Below are positions 21,360-33,260 of a stretch of 64,000 nt of DNA, piece by piece (within the stretch, counting starts at the first letter, position 1; each line of letters opens with the position of its first letter). The stretch covers positions 496,001 to 560,000 of the forward strand of contig JAPEHQ010000015.1 of the NCBI GenBank assembly GCA_027405735.1, read 5' to 3'. The notes under the pieces were generated by a model, which made no database searches, was not told the origin of the DNA, and saw only the letters and a program-made list of their open reading frames with translations. Both the position numbers and the translations under genes were made by a program. Source of the stretch: Mucor racemosus (Eukaryota; Mucoromycota; Mucoromycetes; Mucorales; Mucoraceae).

Positions 21360-24300
21360 ATGTCGGACCCGACAATGTCTCCACCTTCTGCTTCTCAGCA
21401 GAAAGAAGCGATAGTTGATGAATCAAAACAATTACATCAAGCAGTTAACACAGCAATGAAATCAGAAGAAGGAGGTGCGCCAGTACACGTCTTTAATCCA
21501 GACTTGCCTGCCGAGCAAAAGAAAGATGAACTAATGAGAAATGCACCAGAAATTCCTACTGTTGCTGACCCAATTAGTCACAAGGAAGCACTGACTACTG
21601 ATATTGGGTCTACCGAGAATAAAAAAGTAGCCGAGACAGTGTCAAAATCTATCAACAATAACAACAACAACAAACAAACATCCAAAGCTCCTGGTGCTTA
21701 TGTCGAACAGCCAGTTTCCATTAAGGATGGGATTCCAGATTGGTATAGCGTGGGTTGGACAGGTTTCTCTAACCTACCTAATCCTGGAGATGAAAAGGCC
21801 ATGGCAGAGTTTGCTAAATCTCACACATCTGAGGAAATCAAACAAATTTTTGACGATCGCTCTCGATCTTCCAATGGTGATTATGCCTCGGATTTAGTAG
21901 CCCAATTGGTTAGTGAGAAATACTTTGGTGAATGGTATCACAATTGTGGTGTTGTCTTTGTCGCGATTTTTTTTACATGGCTATTGATAAAGATTCGCCT
22001 AGGTTTAATGTCCTGTCTAATTGTAGGCGCCTTTTTTGGTAAATGCCATTGTTGTGTGTGTAACGTTGTAAACAAAACGTGGAATTAACAAAATGTTTTT
22101 GTGTAGCTACCTACTATCGTACATCTATTAAACGTACTAGACGTAATGCTCGTGATGATATGCAACGTCAAGTCAGTTTGAATCGCTTGGAAACTGATCA
22201 GGAAACTGTGGGCTGGATGAATCATTTCTTGGATCGCTTTTGGCTTATTTTCGAGCCTGTTTTGTCTGCTCAAATTATTGGTCAAGTAGATGCTATCTTG
22301 GCTGAAAATACGCCTTCATTTTTGGATTCTATTCGTATGAGTTCCTTTACATTGGGTACAAAGGCTCCTAGTGTAGATGGTATCAAGGTGTATCCTGGAA
22401 CTGCCCCTGATGTTGTTGTAAGTTTGAAATGTATTGATGCACGTAAATTCAATGTCTAATCGCATTTCATTAGTGTATGGATTGGAAATTCTCTTTTATT
22501 CCTAATGATATACTTGATTTAACTGCTCGTGAAGCTCAACAAAAAGTAAATCCCAAGATTGTTTTAACTATTCGTGTTGGTAAAGGCATGATTGGAGCAG
22601 GAATGCCTGTTTTACTTGAAGACATCGCCTTTAGTGGTCTTTTAAGAATCAAGCTTAAATTATTCAATGAAATGCCTCATGTAAAATCTGTTGAACTTTC
22701 ATTTTTAGAGAAGCCTCATTTCGATTATGTTCTTAAGCCTGTTGGTGGTGATACTCTTGGTTTTGATATTAATAATATTCCTGGTTTGGAATCATTCATC
22801 AAAGATCAAGTTCATACTAACCTTGGTCCAATGATGTATGCACCCAATGTTTTCACTTTAGATGTTGCTGCCATGATGGAAGGCGGTAATGATTTAGAAA
22901 CTGCTAATGGTGTTCTTGCTGTTACTATTTACTCTGCCAACAATCTTAAGCCCAATGATTTCTTTGGTAGTCTTGATCCTTATTGTTCTTTCCGTGTTGG
23001 TAATGTTCATAATCCTGAACTTGCTCGCACTACAGCTATTGAAGATTCATCTCATCCTAAATGGAATGAAACACATTTCGTTCTTTTGAATAATCTCAAC
23101 GACATTCTTTGTTTCCAAATTATGGATCGTAATTCTGGTAGAAATGATGCTGAAATTGGTGTTGCTAATTTAGATTTGAAAGATGTTGAGGAAAATGATG
23201 GTGGTATTGAAGGTTTGAATTTAGTTGTACTTCGTAGCGGTAAGCCTGTAGGTGAAGTGAAGGCTGATGTACGTTATTTCCCTGTCTCTAAGCCCGAGAA
23301 ATTGGAAGACGGTACAGTTGTTCCTCCCGCTGAATCTAACAGTGGTGTTGTTCGTTTTTATGTACAAGATTGTAAAGAAATTGGCCAGGTAGTTACTCAA
23401 AAGAAGGGTGGTATTCCTTTGGTAGGTGGTTTACCTATCGTTGGTGGTATGCCCATCATTGGTTCCCATGGAGGTGATGTAAATGCTTACGCTATTGTTA
23501 AAGTCAATGGACAAGAAAAGCTTCGCACTGCTACTTTCAAACGTAGTGTCAATCCTCGTTGGAATAAGTTTGTTGAAATCTTTGTTGCTGATAAATCTAA
23601 TATGAATTTGGATGTTACAATCATGAATAGTGTTGACTTTGGTGATGACACTGTATTAGGTCGCTGGACATCTAGTTTAGTTGATATGGAAAATCAATTA
23701 GTAAAGGAAAAGAACGATTGGTGGAACCTCAAGGATGGTACTGGAAAGATTCATTTGAACATGACATGGAAACCTGTTCCTCTTACTGGTTTCTCTGCTG
23801 GTTTAGCTCGTGGTAGTTATCGTGAACCTATTGGTGTTGTTCGTGTCAAATTGAACAAGGCCACTAATATAAAAAATGTTGAAATGTTAACTGGTGGTAA
23901 ATCTGATCCATATGTTCGTGTCATGTCTGGTTTACAATCTCGTGGTCAAACTGAAGCTATCTTGGACAATTTGAATCCTGTTTGGGATACTGCTGTCTAT
24001 GTTCCAATTCATGCATTACGTGAAGATCTTACATTAGAAGTAATGGATTATAATGATGTCTCTAGTGACAAATTCTTGGGTATGTGCGAACTTTTGATCA
24101 AGGACATTGTAGTTGAAAGGAAAACTGAAGACGGACAAGCTTACTATGAAGCGCTTGCTCCTGTTTCAAGAAATGTTGAGCTTATGAATAAGGAAAGAAA
24201 ATCAGGTAGAGGTCAATTAAATTATGAAGCCTCATTCTTCCCTACACTTGCATTAGCTAAGCAAGACACACAAGAAGAATTAGAAGCCAAGGAGAAAGAG

Positions 24301-26302
24301 GCCATGAATGCATCTTCTGTTGATACTGAATCAAAGACTCCACCCCCTGTTATTGAACAAGAACCTGCCACTGTTGGTGCAGTTTCCACTGGGCCTCCTG
24401 AAAAGGATCTTCATGGGGAAATCATTCCATACACAGAAAACGGAAAGATCAACCTCCTCGCTTATTCTTCTGGTGTCTTATCTGTCAAAATTCACGATGT
24501 TGTCTTACCCACAAAAAGTAAAGCAGTTGCAGAAATTTTGTTGGATTCAAATGATGCACAATTCCGTACTGCTCCCATCAAGGGAACAACACTCAACTTT
24601 AATGAATCAGGCGATGCCTTTGTTAAAGAAATGGACTTTTCTCGTCTTGTTGTTAAAGTTCGTAACGCTAAAGATGATATAAAGGACGATGATCGTATTG
24701 GCTTTTGGACTAGTCGTGTACAAGATATTGTTCAATCGATTCAAAACCGTCCTGAACCTGCTGAAGGAGAAGAACATACCGAAGATGTTCAGGAATATAG
24801 ACTCCTGGATTCTAATGGCGGACTCATTCGATTAAGTTTCAAGTTCATTCCTACTATTCAGTTCCAATTAGACCCCAGTGAAAGTTTGGAGAGTAAGTTG
24901 ATAATATTGTTGGGATAGTACTACTGTAATTTGACACATTTTATATATAGATCAAGGTAATCTGACCGTTACTCTTGTGTCTGCTAGTGGTTTAAAGGCT
25001 TCTGATAGAGGTGGTACCAGTGACCCCTATTGTGTTTTCGCTATCAACAAGGAAAAGGTTTATAAATCACAAACTTATAAGAAACAACTCGCTCCTGTAT
25101 TCAAGAATGAAAGCTTTACTGCACCTGTTATTGCTCGTAATAAGGCTATACTTGATGTCAAAATTTTTGATTGGGATCAAATTGGTACAGATACCCTATT
25201 AGCAGAAGGTACTATCCCTATTGCTGATTTAGAATCATTTGCAGCTAAAGAAATCGATGCTCCTCTTCGTGGTGGTAGCATTAAACTTCGTTTGAAATGG
25301 GAACCTCAGTTACTTGCTCGTAAGCGTGAAGGTACTTCATTACTCGGTTCAACTACTCGTATCATTACTGGTGGCACTGGTTTGGCTGGCGATGTTGTTG
25401 GCTATGGTGTAGGTGCAGGTGGTAAAGCATTAACTGGTGGTACTCGTATGGTCGGTGGAGCCATCGGAGGAGGTACCAAGGTAGTTGGTGGCGCTATTGG
25501 AGGTGGCATTGGAGCCATTGGAGGTGGCATTGGAGCTATCGGTCGAGGCTTCGGTAAGATTGGCAATCATGGTAAGAAGCCTTCCACTGCCGAGGTTCCT
25601 GTTGTTACTGTTCCTGCCGTAGCTGCCCAAGAAGATCTCTCTAATAGTCGCGTTACTTCACCAGTTGCTTCACCTATCAATAATCAACATCTTGCCAATA
25701 CCACAACTTCCGATAATAGACCTTCAATGACTCATAGAGAAAGTGCTTCAGTATTATCATCAAATGGATCAATTAGTAGCCCCAGATCTGTGTTTGAAGA
25801 CAGAGAAAGTAAGTGTTGCTTTAGTGAGGGGATTAACATATTTTGGGAATGAATTTCCTAATGCGTTCTTTGTTGTCAAAAATAGAAAATGTTACTATCA
25901 AAGTAAATGTACTTGAAGCAAGAAATTTGAAGGGCTTTGGACGTGATAAAACAAGTGATCCTTATTGTCGTGTTAAACTTGGAAAGAATTCAATCCATAA
26001 AACCAAGCATTTAAAGAAGAATTTGAACCCTGAATGGTAAGTTTTCCCGTGAAATAAATGTCTTATTATTTCAGATTTCTAATCCACCAACATTTAGGAA
26101 TGAAACATTTACAACAAAAGTATTCGGAACATCTGTTCTTGAATTCATGGTGAGAGATCATAATACTTTGACAGATACTGATATTGGTGAAGTTTCATTC
26201 AATGTTAGTGAGCATGTAGATGAAGGCAAATCTTTTGATGGCTGGCTCGCTCTTTCACCAAATGGCAACGGCGAAATTCACATTCAAATTGAAGTTATTT
26301 AA
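21360..26302 (+). CDS. Tricalbin: ER-plasma membrane tether with SMP and six C2-type domains
   Basis: Exons 21360-22038, 22107-22417, 22474-24892, 24951-25808, 25886-26036 and 26098-26302 join in frame to 1540 residues, close to yeast Tcb3. Order: a disordered N-terminus; a membrane hairpin (about 196-226, VVFVAIFFTWLLI...LGLMSCLIVGAFF); an SMP lipid-transfer domain (about 265-465, starting WMNHFLDRFWLIFEPVLS); then C2 domains near 474-590, 620-730, 784-900, 996-1090, 1140-1250 and 1424-1540. C2 domains 1, 3, 5 and 6 keep S-D-P-Y calcium-loop motifs; 2 and 4 do not. A glycine-rich, hydrophobic repeat (about 1270-1345) separates the last two. Tricalbins tether cortical ER to the plasma membrane and move lipids. 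It looks intact. Confidence 0.95.
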
Positions 26303-27844
26303 TATTTAATTTAGTTAAATAAATACTGTTATGTTTATTCAAAAGAAACAATTGTTAAAGATATAAATAAAGGGGGTTCTGTCATGTAATTGATTGTGAT
26401 CTACTATTTATGCTACAACAATATGAGTGAATTTTGTATTCCAACAAACCAATGCAAAATTGCAGCATACTCGGAGTATGAATTCTAAAAATGCAGCAGT
26501 GAAATTTGAGGTCAGTTTGTCATTTTCGAAAAACATCAAACATTCAAAGGATTTTTAAAATCTGTTCCTGATATCAAATCATCAAATATGTTCTAAGCAG
26601 ATGTGTGTGCTTTACATGGTTGTTTATTACGTAATTTTATTTTTAAACAAGTCTGACACAAATTTTGCAGATATTCACATTAAAGCGCGATTTTTGTTTT
26701 TTTAAAAAATATCAGAAATATTAGTCTGAAGAGTCTGAATAAACACTGCCATTGACAAATTAATGTTATTTAGATCTTTTAATTTCGATTAATGCATTAA
26801 TAAAAAGTTCCATCTTTCGGGTGAAAAATCAAATTTTGTAAAATTTGAGATTTTGGACGAGGTAGCAAAGGCAAAAATCGAGTTGAAATCATCATGTACA
26901 AGAATTTACCAAAGTGCATTGAATCGAGTCTATTAAATGATAGAATTAATTTGGTATCCTTTTAAGCGCTAGAATTGGCCGTAAATTACTAGGATTTAGC
27001 ATTTGCAGTATAAAGTAAACATATTTTGCCACATTTTTGATAATTTCTATGAATTATTTATCATTAAGGTTAGTTTTAGATACTTTTAATGACTTGTTTG
27101 TATAATTTTTCAGTATTCTGTATTGAGCAGCTACAGAAAAAAAGTTTGTGGCTAAAATCATAACATTTAAGCCTTGTAATTGGACTAAAACTCACTCTTA
27201 GAACCAATAACCTCCTCTAATCCAAGGGGCACATTTAGTTTTGAGGTTTATTGATGTTTAAGCTAATATAACAGAAGTTTAAAGTCTAAACAACCAATAG
27301 GACAGTTTAAAGTAGACCATTCTATGTGAGCAGTGAGCCGGAAGAAAGAGTTGCGTCAATTATTGTGAAATTACATAGCAGAGGTCTTACAGTACAAAGA
27401 TACAGGAATTCCTCCAATTGAAAGTAATCCTATCAAATTGATGGCCGAAAACGGGAGTCAATTTCATGTCTCACAAAGATATTAACGTTTCCAAGAGTTA
27501 TTATATGGAATACTTGAAGAAATGTATAAATTCATCCTTTGAATGAGCACATATTAGAGTGATTCCAGAGACATTTGATGGAATGAAATGCTCATTTTAA
27601 AGGCATTTTAGCAACTAATTTGCATTTGTTTCGTGACTAGTTTCAAGCCTGTTACCATAGCCCATTTGAGTGCTTCCCTTTATATATTAAAACCCTTTTA
27701 CTCCCTTTCTATTTCTTCTTTTCTTTCTTTCTTTTTTTTTCTCAGTTTTTTTCTCAGTCTTTTTTTGATTCCTTCATTAAACTCATTGTACAATCATTTA
27801 AATTTGTTAATTATCATTTAATTAACATCTTGTAAATCCAAAAA
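26303..27844. other. Gene-free stretch between tricalbin and PAK
   Basis: It contains diverged pieces resembling the dispersed repeat family near 26815-26880 (GGTGAAAAATCAAATTTTG, GACGAGGTAG). Damaged open frames lie near 27330-27500 without identifiable motifs. T-rich runs at 27720-27770 precede the PAK gene. Confidence 0.45.
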
Positions 27845-30387
27845 ATGTCTTCTCCGAGCAACTCGAATGGAGGTTTATCTCGCTCACTTTCTAGTCATTT
27901 ACAAAGACTAAATATTCGTACACCCGAATCTTCAGCACCAAGTTCACCTGATATTTCCGAGAAAGACTTGGGTTAGTTTTTTTTTTTCTTGATTATATGA
28001 TTATATAATTACTTAATAAATTACTAAATATACACATCTAGGTCGTAAATTGTCTTATTCAAATACGAATAATCAAAATGGTGAAACCTCATCAAAATCA
28101 TCAGGCTCGTTTTTATCAAGAACATTATCTTCTAAACGCGATCGATCGAATTCAGTTGGTCGTAGTAGACCATCTTTACCTCCTCCTCCTCCTACAAACT
28201 CATCACCTTTATTAAATCGGGCCCAAAGTGAGCGATCAACAGCAACTACTGGAACAACTACTAATTTGCAAATGAAGTATTCGCCACCATCTCATAGTGA
28301 TGATAGTGGTAATACTACACCTCAATTATCATCATTAAAAGACTTGCCTAGCGGTGCTTTTGGAAAGGCAAGGGATAGATCTACATTCAAGGGAGTGATT
28401 GATAAGTTTGTTGGTAGTTTTAATGGTAAATACAACTGGCTTTATTGTAGAAAAGAGGTTGTTAATGTATTATATAGACTTGATTAATAAAGATAAACAG
28501 CCAAATCAAGAACAAGAAAAGGAAATGGAAATTTCAGGTCCTTACAACGCTAAACATGTTACACATGTTGGATTTGATGCTAGTACAGGTGAATTTACTG
28601 GTTTACCTCAAGAATGGCAAACATTATTACAACATAGTGGTATTTCCAAAGTAGAACAATACCAAAATCCACAGGTAAATTACATGATTTCAATGGTTAA
28701 ACTATTTACTCACGACCTTGAATTAAGGCTGTATTGGATGCTATTGGTTTTTACCAAGAAAATAGAGATCATGATGAATCTGTTTATCATAAAATGGAAA
28801 GAGCCCACGCGTTGAACGAACAAGATGATACTCCAAACAAATTAAATAGTCATACAGCCCCACAATATGAAGACGAGTATGAAGATGTTGATAATGAGAT
28901 TAATAGTAAAATCCAAGAATTCAAGGTTAGTCTTTATATATAATGCCATATCTATCATAACCAACATTCTCTCTTAAATTTTAGAAACAAAAATCCCAAG
29001 AAAGATTAGATGAACAATGTAAAAATTATATATAAATATTATCCATGTGTTACAGAATTTAACTTTATATTTAGTGTATCACCAACATCTTCAACAACAG
29101 CAACAACAATACCAAAAATATCAACAACGTTTACAACAACATCAACAGCAGCTTCATCAAGAAAGATTGAATTACGAATCAAACATATCTCCCAAGTTAT
29201 CTCCTTCATCCCATGCAGCTCGAGATTATGATATCAAGAGAAAATTAAGCGCAAAGCAAAGAGATAGACGTGAAGATCAACAATCTGCTCAGCAGCAGCA
29301 GCAACAACAACAACAGCAACAGCAACATCAACAGCAACAATATCAACAACAACAGCAACAAAAACTTAAACCCCAACCTTCATTAACTGGATCTCCAGGA
29401 ACAGTTAAACAAAGAGTTAAAGAAAGAAAACACACGATGAAAGATGCCGAAGTTATTGCTAAATTAAGAACTATTTGTACAGAGGCAGACCCTAGTCTAG
29501 TTTATAAGAACATGAGAAAGATTGGTCAAGGTGCTTCGGGTGGTGTTTATACAGCCTATTCTGAAGGTAGTGATTTCCCCGTCGCCATCAAACAGATGAA
29601 TTTGGAACAGCAACCTAAAAAGGAACTGATTATAAACGAAATTTTGGTCATGAAGGAATCCAAGCAAAAGAATATTGTCAATTTCATTGATTCATATTTG
29701 TGGAGAGGTGATTTATGGGTTATCATGGAATATATGGAAGGCGGAAGCTTGACAGATGTTGTTACAAATAACATGATGATGGAAGGACAAATTGCTGCTG
29801 TGTGTAATGAAGTATTAGAAGGTCTTCAACATTTACATTCAAAAGGAGTTATTCATCGTGATATTAAGAGCGATAACATTTTATTGAGTTTATACGGTGA
29901 TATCAAATTGAGTAAGTTTTAATTGGAATCACAAATACATCTCCTTAACAGTTTTTTTTTTGTAGCTGATTTTGGTTTCTGTGCTCAATTAAACGAAATG
30001 CAATCAAAACGTACAACTATGGTAGGTACACCTTATTGGATGGCACCTGAAGTAGTTACTCGTAAAGAATATGGGCCAAAAGTAGATATTTGGTCATTGG
30101 GTATTATGGCTATTGAAATGGTTGAAGGTGAACCACCTTATTTGAATGAAAATCCTTTAAGGGCTTTATATTTGATTGCAAATAATGGTACACCAAAACT
30201 TCAAAATCCAGAAGCGCTTTCACCTGTTTTTAGAGACTTTTTAGCAAAGTGTTTAGAAGTTGAAGTAGATCGTAGACCATCAGCTTCTGATATGTTGAAA
30301 CATCCATTTTTAAGATGTGCAGATCCATTGCCTTCACTTGCACCTTTAATTAGAGCTGCTCGTGATGCCGTTAGAAGAGAAGAATAA
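27845..30387 (+). CDS. STE20: PAK/Ste20-type serine/threonine kinase with CRIB domain
   Basis: Seven exons (27845-27971, 28042-28425, 28493-28674, 28728-28925, 28985-29018, 29075-29911, 29966-30387) join in frame to 727 residues. A Ser-rich N-terminus leads to a CRIB/PBD at about 183-215 ([15 protein letters not shown], then [10 protein letters not shown]) that binds Cdc42/Rac-GTP. A poly-Gln linker (about 315-410) follows, then the kinase domain (about 455-710). The kinase domain has [31 protein letters not shown] and [11 protein letters not shown]. There is no PH domain before the CRIB, which favours Ste20/Pak1 over Cla4. The activation loop [12 protein letters not shown] is Ste20-like. The role expected is polarity and MAPK signalling. 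The 34-bp fifth exon is supported by frame. Confidence 0.93.
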
Positions 30388-30569
30388 CCCCCCCCCCCCC
30401 TCTTTCTCTCCTTCCTCCTCTTTTATACTCTCTTCCCATCGCATTACACTTTACCGTTTTTTTTTATTATATATTTTTGTATGTTAATTATTTCTATAGT
30501 TTTTTTTCGTCTTTTTTTTTTTCTTTCTTTTTTTTCTTTCTTTATTATTATTATTACTATGCTATACAT

Positions 30570-30601
<32 letters not shown>

Positions 30602-30630
30602 CGATTTTATCATAATAATTTAAATGTAAT
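30388..30630. repeat. Low-complexity 3' spacer
   Basis: Right after the PAK stop lies a C-run (about 30387-30400), then CT-rich and T-rich tracts and a TA microsatellite (about 30571-30597). The convergent minus-strand gene ends at 30631, so this short spacer must serve as the 3' region for both genes. Confidence 0.7.
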
Positions 30631-31980
30631 TTATCCCCATATCATTTTCTTCATTGAAGATCGATTTTTACTGTTGTTGGTTTTACTCGAAGTTGATGGT
30701 TGGTGAGTTAATTGAGGGCTTTTTGGTGTAATCGTTTCAGAATGAATCGAAAATCGGTCTGAATCATGAGGGAAATCAACTTCTGTCGAAATATTTGATG
30801 CCATTTTGTCATCACTTAAAGCAGCAAGTGGGGTTGGTTGATTTTGAGTAATGTATTCTTTTGATCTATGATGAATAGGTTGAGGTGATTCAATTTGTCG
30901 ATTAGATACGATAGCTTGGCCTGGTGCTAAATGACGACGAATTTGTTCTCTATCCATAATACTATTAGAACGTTCAGATTGTTGTAATGATGGTGTAGGT
31001 GACATTATTGGGGGTCTATTGTTATAATCTGAATTTGTGGTAGTAGTAGTAACAACAGATGTTGCAGAGAGTTGATGATGTAAACCTCCTGGTACTGCTG
31101 TTGATGGTGGAGGTGGAGGTGGTGGTGATGATGTACTTTGAAAATCTTCATTCATTAAACTAGGATCAACTATATTGGTAGATGCAACAATAGAAGGTGA
31201 AATTGCAGTATTTTCATTTAAATTCATGGATGATACATCTGTATTTGAGAAAGTGGCTCCGATTCCATTATCATTTATATCTGGTTGTTGATAATAATAA
31301 TCTTGCTCTTGTCCTTGCTTTTGTTGAATAAGGCTTTGGCGATGAATTTGATCTTGATGAATTGCCCAATGTCTTTGCTTACGTTTGGCTTCTTCAAACA
31401 TTGAAAACCAATTACTAGGTACACTTACTCTTAAATAACGAGACCATAAATGAATTGGTGGATTACCACATTCATCAAATGCATTATAGATATCAAAATC
31501 TCCAGGTAACTGTCTTTTTTTTAATTCAAGATAAACGTGAGTTGGTGCTACACATTAAAATTTAGTACATTTGCTCAATATATTACCTTGCCTCAGACCA
31601 TCTTAAAGGTTCCACTTCAGATCCTAAATAAAATTATATAAGTATATACTAGATTATCATATAATAAATGCTTTACGTAAAATAGAAAAACAACACATAT
31701 CATCATTCCAACCTAGTTTACAACTGTCAATTAGACAAATGTCAAATATTATACATAATATTTTCAAATTACCTTCAAACATGGCAAGGCTCACTTGTTT
31801 AATCTTGATGATATAAAGAGCACCTTGCTGTAATTTATCATGATGAATATTGACAAAAGGCGCATCATTACTTAATGGTGGTATAGCATGTGTTCTAGCA
31901 GAAGTTGAATGAGATGGAGATGAAGGTGTCCAGCGAGCCAACTTTTTCAACGTTGTATTACGCTGCTTGTTATCAACCAT
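30631..31980 (-). CDS. Unrecognised protein, Ser/Gln-rich C-terminus; last intron does not close in frame
   Basis: Exon 1 (31773-31980) starts MVDNKQRN and encodes 69 residues, ending ALYIIKIKQVSLAMFE. Exons 2 (31677-31712, WNDDMCCFSIL) and 3 (31587-31623, SEVEPLRWSEA) splice in frame. The last exon (30631-31547) encodes PTHVYLELKKRQLPGDFDIY, then a conserved-looking SRYLRVSVPSNWFSMFEEAK, then a long disordered tail ending KKMIWG. The canonical junction between exons 3 and 4 gives the wrong frame. The natural reading WSEA-PTHVYLEL would need four fewer bases. A downstream acceptor for exon 3 (AAG before ATGGTC) restores frame but loses SEVEPLRWSE. I do not recognise the family. The folded core lies in the first 150 residues. 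Confidence 0.6.
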
Positions 31981-33170
31981 TATATTTTTTTTTCCAAATG
32001 TAATAGCAAAAAGCAAAGAGAAAAAAGTAATAATAATAACAACAACAGCAAGAAATAAGTTAGGTTACCATAGTCATGAATTTTAGTATTTGGTATTGTC
32101 CAACGTTAGTGTTACACTTGTTTAAATTATTGTGCGTGCTATATATACACCAATTTTTTACCGTTGACAGTATGTTTACAACATATAATCATCTATTTAG
32201 CTTAAAAGATAAATCGTGCTACCACTGTATAATTGTTCCACTAATTATTTACGTATAGTGTGTATCAAGGTTTGAATATATACAACTGTAAACAATGTAT
32301 CCTTGATCCCAAGTAAACACATGAAAATGTGGCGGTTAATTGCCATAATGAGTAATCGGCCTCAATATCAATTTGGCAGATTACTTTTTTTACATACAGC
32401 CTTTACTTGATGCGTTTTCTCCTTGAGTTTATTGTGTTTAGCATCCAACTTATGCTAAATATTATAAAAAAAAAGCCTTTCATAAGATATTTAATTGACA
32501 GATCAAACAAAAAGAGCAGTTGAAAATATTTTTCTTCCTGTTGGAAATGATTTTTTCAATGGAAAAAGATAAGGCATTGGTAAACAAATTATGGTAGAAA
32601 CCCATTCGATAATGTTAATTTACAAAAACAAAAAATACTCATGTATATCAGAGATACTACAGTAATTACTGAAAGAAAATTTTTTATTGTATATTATTTC
32701 CTAGAGTCAAAGTAATCCTGTAAATCTAAAAAGTGAGGGATCTTGCTTGAGATTCTTTATGAAAACGGGAGCCATGTTTCTTTGAACTCATAAATCAGAT
32801 TGAGCATACAATAGATTCGAAGTTTACATTGACATACAGTAGTATTTTACATCGTTTATGAGTAAAATAAAACTTGTCTTGAGCGATATATAGCAATTCG
32901 AGACGTTGAACAAATTTTTACTTTTGCCTATCATTTAGGATTTTGCTAATGAAATATTTGTTTATAATACGAAATACTTGTTTATAGTATGAAAGCGTGT
33001 ATTAACACGCATTCCGGAACAAATGCGCATTGTATTTATGCACACGTGAACAGAGTGTCCATGATTGAAGTGTACTGAAGGAGATCTTTACCGAAGGAGA
33101 TTTTGGTATAAGATTGCCACCATTTTCCCCTTTTTCTTATGCTGATTTCTTTTTACTTATTTTTACTTTG

Positions 33171-33260
33171 TTTTATGAGTTTTATGAGTTTTATGAGTTT
33201 TATGAGTTTTATGAGTTTTATGAGTTTTATGAGTTTTATGAGTTTTATGAGTTTTATGAG
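33171..33260. repeat. Perfect 9-bp tandem repeat, 10 copies
   Basis: The unit TTTTATGAG is repeated ten times without a mismatch over 90 bp. On the minus strand it reads as a Lys-Thr-His repeat, but the surrounding frame has no gene character. Confidence 0.95.

Noticed and set aside
27330..27500. Transposase-like helix-turn-helix fragment
   Set aside because: A short stretch (EPEERVASIIVKLHSRGLTV) vaguely recalls a helix-turn-helix of Tc1/mariner type, but it ends quickly in stops and no catalytic motif follows.
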